Assembly (NCBI GenBank): GCA_964464385.1
Contig: CAYXFZ010000077.1
Coordinates: 1 to 11,938 of the forward strand
Direction: 5' to 3'
Origin: CAYXFZ01 sp964464385
GTDB taxonomy: Bacteria; Planctomycetota; UBA1135
DNA: 11,938 nt
Below are positions 1 to 5,131 of the stretch, one piece after another. Position 1 is the first letter of the stretch, and each line of letters opens with the position of its first letter. The position numbers and the translations under genes are program-made. The notes below the pieces were generated by a model, which was not told the DNA's origin, searched no databases, and worked only from the letters and a program-made list of their open reading frames with translations.

Positions 1-369
1 ACCCTGTTCGCTGACCACGAGCTCTATACCCTGCAGCCGGCCGCTCCGGTCTTGCCCCATTATGACGGTAAACTGACCTTCGATAAATTGACCGACGTGT
101 ACCACTCGGATACTCGTCACGAAGAGGATCAACCCTGTCATCTGGTCGTGCTCGATTCCTCCATCTGCGTGGATCGTTGCACTTCGGAATACGGCAATCC
201 CTGCCAACACTTTTGTCCGGCTTCGGTGTACGAATGGTCGCCCGACTCCGGCCTTGCCATCAACTTCAGCAACTGCGTTCACTGCAAAACTTGTGACGTG
301 GCCGATCCCTACCAAATCATCCAATGGGTGGTTCCCGAAGGTGGCGGTCCCGTTTACTCCGGAATGTAA
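1..369 (+). CDS. Electron transfer flavoprotein:quinone oxidoreductase, C-terminal part (5' end outside window)
   Basis: ETF:QO takes electrons from reduced electron transfer flavoprotein (fed by acyl-CoA and amino-acid dehydrogenases) and passes them to the membrane quinone pool through FAD and a 4Fe-4S cluster. Only the last 122 residues are present; the frame is open from base 1. They hold the family's ferredoxin-like end: a KLTFDKLTDVYHS segment, EYGNPCQHFCPASVYE, the cluster motif NCVHCKTCD and the near-invariant ending WVVPEGGGPVYSGM. The four likely cluster cysteines are visible residues 72, 92, 95 and 98, matching the family's C...CxxCxxC spacing at the second to fourth ligands. The FAD and quinone-binding parts lie upstream of the window. 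pepA starts 3 bp after the stop, so the two are probably co-transcribed. Family assignment is secure; being cut by the window edge is not a defect. Confidence 0.95.
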   Translation, partial: TLFADHELYTLQPAAPVLPHYDGKLTFDKLTDVYHSDTRHEEDQPCHLVVLDSSICVDRCTSEYGNPCQHFCPASVYEWSPDSGLAINFSNCVHCKTCDVADPYQIIQWVVPEGGGPVYSGM

Positions 370-372
370 TCC

Positions 373-1809
373 ATGCGAACTCTCCTCCGTCCTTCCTCCA
401 CCGCCAGCCGCTCCGAATGGGTCGCCATTCTTCTCCCCGAGGGTTCTTCTCCTCCCGTCCTGCCGGGTGCACCGGATCCTGCCACTTGGCGGGCGGATTT
501 GAAAAAGGAAGGTGCTTCCCTCGTCCTCAGGGGTAAGGCTGGCCGCCGCTGGTGGTTGTTTTGCCTTCCCCGCAAGCCCGACCACGAAGACCTTCGGGTG
601 GCCGCTGGTGAGGCCCGTCTGGCCGCCGAGGCCGCCGAGCGAGCGGGCTTGACGGTGGACCTTTCGTCGCTGAAGAACGACCCGGCGCTGGTCCAGGCCG
701 TGGCGGAAGGGGCCGGAATGGCTAGTTATGACCCCGGTGTCCTGCAGGCCAAGAGGGAAAAGTCCAAAGTAAAGCGAATCACAATTTGCGGTGCCGGTGC
801 TTCCCGTGGTGTGCGCCTCGCAGTCAAGGTAGGTTCCCTGGCTGCGGCAGCTTCCTTGGCCGCTCGGGACATTTCCAACCTTCCGTCCAATATCTTGTCG
901 CCCAAAGAATTTGCCCGGCGGACGCGACGTATGGTTGCCGGTTCGCCCCGGATTCGTTGCCGGGTGCACGGCGAAAAGAAAATGAGGGAATGGAAAATGG
1001 AATCCCTTCTCGGGGTTTCTCGTGGCTCCCGCAAAGAAGCCCAACTGATTCACTTGGTTTACAAACCCAAGGGAAAGGCCACTGGCAAAGTTGCCGTGGT
1101 TGGCAAAGGCCTCTGTTTTGACTCCGGCGGCATCAGCTTAAAGCCCAGCGGCAATATGTGGGACATGAAGTTCGACATGTGCGGAGCGGCCGCAGTCTTT
1201 GGTCTTTTTCATGCTCTTGCCGGCGGCTTGCCCTGCAAGACCGAAATTCACGGCATTCTGGCTTGTGTGGAGAACATGCCGGGGGGCAATGCGCAAAACC
1301 CTGGCGACATTGTGCGAGCCATGAATGGCACGACCATTGAGGTCCTGAACACCGATGCCGAGGGCCGATTGGTGTTGGCCGATGCTCTCACCTGGACGGC
1401 GCGCAAGATCAAACCGGATTCCATGATTGATCTCGCGACATTGACTGGGGCTGCCATCATTGCTCTGGGGCATACGGCCTCTGCGGTCTTGGGCAATGAT
1501 GACGCCCTCCTGGAACGCGCTCGCCAGGCTGGCGATGCCTGTGGCGAACGTGTTTGGCCCCTGCCGCTCTGGGATGTACACAAAAAACTATGCAAGGGCA
1601 CCTACGCCGATCTGCAAAACATCTACGACGCGGGCCAGGGCGCTGGCACGGTTGCGGCCGCTGCCTTCCTGTCCCATTTCGTTGAGGATGTGCCCTGGTT
1701 GCACGTGGATATTGCAGCGACCGCATGGGAAGGTCCCTCCAAGCCGTATTACCGCAAGGGTGCGCGCGCCTCGGGTGTCCGCCTCCTTGTAGAGATGTTG
1801 CGGAGCTGA
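373..1809 (+). CDS. pepA: Leucyl aminopeptidase (peptidase family M17)
   Basis: Cytosolic two-metal aminopeptidase that removes N-terminal residues from peptides during protein turnover. The 478-residue protein has a poorly conserved N-terminal domain (about 1-150) and a typical M17 catalytic domain. Expected metal ligands are present: K245 and D250 in VGKGLCFDSGG, D268 in MKFDMCGAAA, and D328 and E330 in NTDAEGRLVLADAL. Catalytic K257 (ISLKPS) and R332 are also in place. Later conserved blocks include DLATLTGA, WLHVDIAATAW and the C-terminal KGARASGVRLLVEML. Length is slightly below the roughly 500 usual for bacterial PepA. The ATG lies 3 bp after the ETF:QO stop, with only a weak GGA upstream, so translation may depend on coupling. 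Some PepA proteins also bind DNA in Xer recombination; nothing here shows that role. Function is near certain; exact peptide preference is not visible. Confidence 0.95.
   Translation: MRTLLRPSSTASRSEWVAILLPEGSSPPVLPGAPDPATWRADLKKEGASLVLRGKAGRRWWLFCLPRKPDHEDLRVAAGEARLAAEAAERAGLTVDLSSLKNDPALVQAVAEGAGMASYDPGVLQAKREKSKVKRITICGAGASRGVRLAVKVGSLAAAASLAARDISNLPSNILSPKEFARRTRRMVAGSPRIRCRVHGEKKMREWKMESLLGVSRGSRKEAQLIHLVYKPKGKATGKVAVVGKGLCFDSGGISLKPSGNMWDMKFDMCGAAAVFGLFHALAGGLPCKTEIHGILACVENMPGGNAQNPGDIVRAMNGTTIEVLNTDAEGRLVLADALTWTARKIKPDSMIDLATLTGAAIIALGHTASAVLGNDDALLERARQAGDACGERVWPLPLWDVHKKLCKGTYADLQNIYDAGQGAGTVAAAAFLSHFVEDVPWLHVDIAATAWEGPSKPYYRKGARASGVRLLVEMLRS
1802..1805 (+). promoter_or_regulatory. 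Ribosome binding site deciding the TTG start of the M20 gene
   Basis: GGAG lies inside the last codons of pepA, 8 nt before TTG at 1814. In that frame an upstream TAG at 1790-1792 leaves no earlier ATG, GTG or TTG, so this site supports TTG 1814 and implies translational coupling with pepA. Confidence 0.55.
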
Positions 1810-1813
1810 GCGC

Positions 1814-3118
1814 TTGTTCTCCCCCCTCCTTTTCCTGGCACTTTCGGCGCAAGGCCCGCCCTTGGATCCTTGGTTGGACCAGGAAATGCCGCAGTTGCTT
1901 TCTTTCTACCAGGACTTGCACCAAAACCCGGAACTTTCTTGGCAAGAAAAACGCACTTCTGCGGTGTTGGCCTCACGGCTCCTTGCTCTGGGTTTTTCCT
2001 TGGAGCGGAATGTTGGTGGGCATGGCCTCGTGGGGACCCTCCGCAATGGGGATGGACCCACCTTGCTCCTGCGCACGGACATGGATGCTTTGCCCATTGC
2101 GGAACAAACGGGATTGGCTTATGCAAGCAAAGCAACGGCCTCCATTGGGGATGCCGAAGTTGGGGTGATGCATGCCTGCGGGCATGACGTGCATATGACT
2201 TCTTGGGCGGGCGCGGCCGCTTGGCTTGCTGACCACCTTTCTGCTTGGTCGGGAACTTTGCTGATGTTGGCCCAGCCTGCGGAAGAAGTGGGTGGGGGAG
2301 CCAAGGCCATGCTCGCGGATGACCTTTGGCAAAGGGTTGGAACTCCGGATGCCGCCTTGGCCCTGCACACCACGGGGATGGCCCCGGCGGGAATGTTTGG
2401 GGCTTGCCCCGGTTATGCCCTTGCCAACGTGGATTCGGTGGACATCCTGGTGCGGGGTCGGGGTGGCCATGGGTCCACCCCGGAACGGACCCACGATCCA
2501 GTGGTATTGGCGGCCAAGATCGTGGTTGCCCTGCAGACCATCGTCAGTCGGGAGGTGGATCCGCAAGCGCCGGCGGTCGTGACCGTGGGGTCCATCCACG
2601 GGGGCACCAAGCACAATATTATTCCGGACGAGGTTCGCCTCCAATTGACGGTGCGAACCTATGCCCCGGATGTTCGGAAACAAGTCTTAGCGGCGATTGC
2701 TCGCACCGCCGAGGGCGAGGCGCGAGCCGCCGGTTTTGGCGAGGAAATTTTTCCTCTGGTGCAAGTCCGCGAAGAGGAGTCCATTCCCTCCACCTGGAAT
2801 GACCCGGAGCTTTTGGAGCTTTGGTCCGCCTCTTTGCAAGCTCGATTTGGGGAAGNNNNNNNNNNGTTGACGACGAGGCCGGTCATGGGCGGTGAAGATT
2901 TCTCCCTTTATGGCCCTTCCGCTTCCTGTCCCACGGCCATGCTCTGGTTGGGTGTTTCGAACCCTGAATCTTGGCAGGCCTCTTTGGAGGGCGGGCCGCC
3001 GCTCCCCAACATTCACATGGCAGAATATGCTCCGGATGCCGAGGCCAGCCTTCGCGCCGGAGTATCCGCCTTGATTTTGGGCGCTTTGGCAGTTTATTCC
3101 GGGGTGGATCCCGAATAG
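1814..3118 (+). CDS. M20 family metallo-amidohydrolase (M20D type: hippurate / N-acyl-amino-acid hydrolase-like)
   Basis: Zinc-dependent hydrolase that cleaves amide bonds of N-acyl amino acids or related small amides. Visible family motifs: RTDMDALP (87-94), MHACGHDVH (119-127) with the metal-binding C122 and H124, the catalytic/metal glutamates in PAEEVGGG (155-162), H185 in ALALHTTG, a dimerisation-domain block GRGGHGSTPE, HNIIPDEVRL, the late GGEDFSLYG motif and a final IHMAEYAP histidine. This ligand set is the M20D pattern (amidohydrolase, AbgA/HipO-like), but the substrate cannot be read from sequence. The start is TTG, 4 bp after pepA. The first 13 residues are hydrophobic and end in LALSAQG, resembling a short signal peptide, but lack a basic N-region, so export is uncertain. 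Ten N interrupt codons about 348-351; the reading frame is the same on both sides. The 3' end overlaps the convergent citrate synthase-like gene by 25 bp. Confidence 0.9.
   Translation: MFSPLLFLALSAQGPPLDPWLDQEMPQLLSFYQDLHQNPELSWQEKRTSAVLASRLLALGFSLERNVGGHGLVGTLRNGDGPTLLLRTDMDALPIAEQTGLAYASKATASIGDAEVGVMHACGHDVHMTSWAGAAAWLADHLSAWSGTLLMLAQPAEEVGGGAKAMLADDLWQRVGTPDAALALHTTGMAPAGMFGACPGYALANVDSVDILVRGRGGHGSTPERTHDPVVLAAKIVVALQTIVSREVDPQAPAVVTVGSIHGGTKHNIIPDEVRLQLTVRTYAPDVRKQVLAAIARTAEGEARAAGFGEEIFPLVQVREEESIPSTWNDPELLELWSASLQARFGEXXXXLTTRPVMGGEDFSLYGPSASCPTAMLWLGVSNPESWQASLEGGPPLPNIHMAEYAPDAEASLRAGVSALILGALAVYSGVDPE
2856..2865. other. Run of ten N (assembly gap or masked bases) inside the M20 gene
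   Basis: Ten undetermined bases lie between the FGE segment and LTTRPVMGGEDF. The frame is open and correct on both sides. The protein distance between these blocks looks normal for the family, so the real missing length is probably near ten, though an arbitrary gap size keeps frame one time in three. Confidence 0.97.
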
Positions 3119-4158
3119 ATTTGTTGGGGGCTGATCAACTTCCGATCGGGGTCAGCCGTCATTTCCATGAGATGGGCGGTCCAGCCGGCGGTCCTGGCCG
3201 CAGCAAAAAGGAGCGGTTCTAGGCTAGGGCTTAGGCCAAGAGCGCGCCAACAAAGACCGGACCAATAATCCACATTGGGAAAAAGTCCTCGCTCCGTGAA
3301 GAAAGGATCGTTTTGGGTCTGCAGACAGATTTCCTCGGCCACTTGGAAGAGAGGGTCGTTGGCTAAAAGGCTTTTGGCCAGTGGGCCCAGTACCAGAGCC
3401 CGAGGATCCGTTCGGCGGAGCACTGGGTGGCCGAAGCCGACAGCCCGGCGTTGGCGGGAGCGTACCTCCGTCAAAAAAGCGGGAACACCCTCGGGATTCC
3501 CGATTTCCTGCCATTGTTGGAGGACGGCCTGGGATGCACCTCCGTGCAAGGGGCCGTGCAGGGCCAAGCACGCCGAGGCCATCGCTGCCCAGGATCCAGC
3601 TCCGGAGGAGAATGTGGTGCGCAGGGCTGTCGTGGAACAGTTCATTTCAAGGTCGGCGTGGCAAATCAAGAGCAACTGCAGAGCATGAGGGTGCAAACTG
3701 GAACGCAGGCCCAATGCTTGGCCCAGCATGATTGCAGGGTCCGATCCTGGATTCTTTGGAGCTGTGCCCTCTCCGGCCAGAATTGCCAATCCTAGGGCAC
3801 CGCCGAGGAGTTGCGAGGATGGGGGTTCTTCCAGGGCACGAGCCTGGCGGTCAGCCAAAAGCGCAGCCAAGCGGGGCAGTGCCCTGCCCGAAGTGAGTGC
3901 CGAAGCTAGTTTTTGATCCTCCGCTTCTGGAATCATGGCCTCTGCGCATTCCGCAACAAATTTAGGATTCGAGCTTGCCGAGCCGGTAATCAGCCCTACC
4001 GCCAATTGAATCCAAGAGGGATCCGGCACGTCCACAAAATCTTGCAAGGAACGTCCTCGATAAAACAGAAGCCCAGCGTCCGCATCCAGTAGGCTGATTG
4101 CGCTTCGCCAAGGGGCCGTCTGCCGCAAGCCAGGGTCGTAGCGAGGTTCGTTTTGCAC
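3094..4158 (-). CDS. Citrate synthase-like protein lacking two oxaloacetate-binding residues
   Basis: Citrate synthase joins acetyl-CoA and oxaloacetate at the entry to the TCA cycle. This 354-residue protein is clearly in that family: the N-terminal DPGL..T and LLFYRG blocks, HADLEMNCSTTALR, GPLHGGASQAVLQ, the signature GFGHPVLRRTDPRA, FPNVDYWSG and ARTAGWTAHLMEM. The catalytic residues H205, H244 and D297 are present, as are R253 and R322. However, the His of the usual ADHE motif is L170 (CTT), and the Arg of the usual C-terminal RPxxxYxG is S343 (AGC, in ISPQQIYSG); both normally contact oxaloacetate. It may use another keto acid, have weak activity, or be a paralogue with a different role. 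The length fits the short bacterial form. The start is set at GTG 4158; the frame is also open upstream, but that is tRNA sequence. No Shine-Dalgarno is seen. The 3' end overlaps the M20 gene by 25 bp, convergently. Confidence 0.88.
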   Translation of the reverse strand: MQNEPRYDPGLRQTAPWRSAISLLDADAGLLFYRGRSLQDFVDVPDPSWIQLAVGLITGSASSNPKFVAECAEAMIPEAEDQKLASALTSGRALPRLAALLADRQARALEEPPSSQLLGGALGLAILAGEGTAPKNPGSDPAIMLGQALGLRSSLHPHALQLLLICHADLEMNCSTTALRTTFSSGAGSWAAMASACLALHGPLHGGASQAVLQQWQEIGNPEGVPAFLTEVRSRQRRAVGFGHPVLRRTDPRALVLGPLAKSLLANDPLFQVAEEICLQTQNDPFFTERGLFPNVDYWSGLCWRALGLSPSLEPLLFAAARTAGWTAHLMEMTADPDRKLISPQQIYSGSTPE

Positions 4159-4165
4159 CAGGGCA

Positions 4166-4241
4166 TGGTAGGGGAGGTGGGATTCGAACCCACGCTGGAG
4201 GGATTTTAAGTCCCTTGCCTCTGCCATTGGGCTACTCCCCC
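4166..4241 (-). tRNA. tRNA with Leu anticodon (UAA) and short variable loop
   Basis: A full cloverleaf can be drawn over 76 nt including an encoded CCA: 7-bp acceptor (GGGGGAG with CTCCCCT, first pair G-U), D-arm GCC/GGC, anticodon stem AGGGA/TCCCT around loop CTTAAAA (anticodon UAA, reading UUA), T-stem GTGGG/CCCAC with loop TTCGAAT, and discriminator A73. The variable region is only 5 nt (CCAGC), whereas bacterial tRNA-Leu is normally class II with a long variable arm. The D-loop keeps the tRNA-Leu-like pattern AAT..GG-C-A-G-A and A73 fits leucine, so a leucine tRNA that lost its variable arm is one reading; a differently charged tRNA is the other. It sits 44 nt downstream of tRNA-Cys and 7 nt upstream of the citrate synthase-like start. 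Being a tRNA is certain; the amino acid is not. Confidence 0.9.
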
Positions 4242-4285
4242 GAGAAGAGGACCGAAAAGAATCGGGCCTCGTGCGCAAGGATGGG

Positions 4286-4356
4286 AGCCGGCACCCGGAT
4301 TCGAACCGGGGGTGATGGATTTGCAATCCATTGCCTTACCACTTGGCGATGCCGGC
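4286..4356 (-). tRNA. tRNA-Cys (GCA)
   Basis: A 71-nt cloverleaf: acceptor GCCGGCA/TGCCGGC, D-arm GCC/GGC with GTGG in the loop, anticodon stem ATGGA/TCCAT around TTGCAAA (anticodon GCA), 4-nt variable loop, T-stem CCCGG/CCGGG with TTCGAAT, and discriminator U73, the usual one for cysteine. CCA is not encoded (the next bases are CCC), unlike the neighbouring UAA tRNA. It is first in a likely tRNA-Cys / tRNA(UAA) / citrate synthase-like transcript. Confidence 0.96.
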
Positions 4357-4373
4357 ATGCCATGCGGGCGAGT

Positions 4374-4402
4374 ACTCTAGATTCCTGCCAGATGGCTGTC
4401 CA
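4374..4402 (-). promoter_or_regulatory. Predicted sigma70-type promoter for tRNA-Cys and downstream genes
   Basis: Read on the minus strand, TGGACA (4402-4397, five of six matches to TTGACA) is followed after exactly 17 nt by TAGAGT (4379-4374, four of six to TATAAT). Transcription would start about 10 nt before the tRNA 5' end. The -35 box overlaps the likely ribosome binding site of the divergent membrane-protein gene. Predicted by eye only. Confidence 0.5.
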
Positions 4403-4405
4403 GGA
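4402..4405 (+). promoter_or_regulatory. Possible ribosome binding site for the membrane protein
   Basis: AGGA lies 5 nt before ATG 4411 and touches ATG 4405. This favours the second ATG as the true start, two codons into the annotated gene. Confidence 0.4.
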
Positions 4406-4899
4406 TGAAGATGGAACTCCTCGCGCTCGCCTTACTTTTTCTCGCCCCAGGATTGGCCTGGGTTCCTCGCCCTTTGCTGTGGTTTCTTGGCTTGGCTCCC
4501 TTCACCCTGGTGATCTTTGTGGGTTTGCCCCTGATTTCCTGGTTGGTGATGGGCGCCTTCTCCGTTATGGGCTGGAGTCTAGGTCGGATTGCTCGTGCTC
4601 TTGGCCGCCCAGGATTGGCCTGGTCTCTTTGGTGGGCATTCTCTCTCCTTCCCCTTTGGCTGGCACCTTTGACCGAGAAATACCCCGGGCTGGGAGGTGG
4701 CTGGTTCCTCTGGCCTGGTGCCTTTCTGGTTGGGGAGAAATGGGATCCGGCCCGCTCCCACGCTCTCTATTCTCTTTGGGATTCGGTGCCCTTGATGGGT
4801 GTTCCTGGATGGGCTCCGGCTGGACTGATCCTGGGTGTGGCCGCTGGGTTATTCTGGGTGGCTCGGCGGTGCTCAGTCCCCGCCAAAATCATCCCATGA
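4405..4899 (+). CDS. Hypothetical multi-span membrane protein, Trp-rich
   Basis: I do not recognise a family. The product (164 residues, or 162 from ATG 4411, which has the better-spaced AGGA) is very hydrophobic, with likely membrane segments at about 4-20, 24-40, 42-58, 71-88 and 135-153, and many tryptophans. A basic loop (RIARALGRP, 61-69) after the third segment is probably cytoplasmic. PGLAW occurs at residues 15-19 and 69-73, encoded by an identical 16-bp DNA stretch, which hints at an internal duplication. The stop overlaps the start of the NIL-domain gene (ATGA), so the two are translationally coupled. The gene is divergent from tRNA-Cys with a 48-bp gap, so its promoter must lie within or over that short region. 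Coding status is supported by the overlap and by its membrane-protein character; function is unknown. Confidence 0.75.
   Translation: MKMELLALALLFLAPGLAWVPRPLLWFLGLAPFTLVIFVGLPLISWLVMGAFSVMGWSLGRIARALGRPGLAWSLWWAFSLLPLWLAPLTEKYPGLGGGWFLWPGAFLVGEKWDPARSHALYSLWDSVPLMGVPGWAPAGLILGVAAGLFWVARRCSVPAKIIP
4446..4623 (+). repeat. Direct 16-bp repeat inside the membrane-protein gene
   Basis: CCCAGGATTGGCCTGG occurs at 4446-4461 and again at 4608-4623, 162 bp (54 codons) apart and in the same frame, giving PGLAW twice. Both copies are followed by a Trp/Leu-rich stretch ending in LAPFT or LAPLT. Confidence 0.6.
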
Positions 4900-5123
4900 A
4901 ACGCCGCCTCTACTGCACCGTTCCCCAACTTTTGATTCGGGAACCTCTGTTGTTTACCTTGGGCACGAAGTTTGATGTCGTTCCCAATCTTCGCGGGGCC
5001 AGCGTCACCGAAGAGATTGCCGTCCTTACTTTGGAACTCGAGGGAGATGAAGTGGCAATCGAAAAGGCAGTGGCGTATCTGCTCGAATCCGGCGTCCAGA
5101 TCGAAGATCTGAAGGACGACTGA
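4896..5123 (+). CDS. Stand-alone NIL-domain protein
   Basis: A 75-residue protein that is almost entirely one NIL domain, the small ACT-like fold found at the C-terminus of methionine ABC-transporter ATPases (MetN), where it binds methionine, and also at the N-terminus of some ferredoxins. Visible features are the hydrophobic first strand (RLYCTVPQLLIREPLLFTLG), the FDVVPNLRGASV segment in place of the usual N-x-L-x-G turn, and the strand-helix-strand TLELEGDEVAIEKAVAYLLESGVQIEDL. No ferredoxin or ATPase part is attached. The ATG overlaps the stop of the upstream membrane protein (ATGA) and no ribosome binding site is seen, so translation is probably coupled. It may act as a small ligand-sensing subunit for that membrane protein; this is inference. 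The gene ends 8 bp from the convergent zinc-ribbon gene. Confidence 0.85.
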   Translation: MKRRLYCTVPQLLIREPLLFTLGTKFDVVPNLRGASVTEEIAVLTLELEGDEVAIEKAVAYLLESGVQIEDLKDD

Positions 5124-5131
5124 CCGTTCGC

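Noticed and set aside
1814..1855. Signal peptide on the M20 hydrolase
   Set aside because: The hydrophobic stretch is short and has no basic residue before it; noted in the gene entry but not called as a feature.
4159..4326. Open reading frame continuing upstream of the citrate synthase-like GTG through both tRNA genes
   Set aside because: The extension is tRNA sequence read as protein and has no family motifs; the protein's conserved part begins just after GTG 4158.
4098..4895. Long plus-strand frame leading into the NIL domain
   Set aside because: It runs antisense through the tRNA genes and out of frame through the membrane-protein gene; only the part from ATG 4896 has a recognisable domain.
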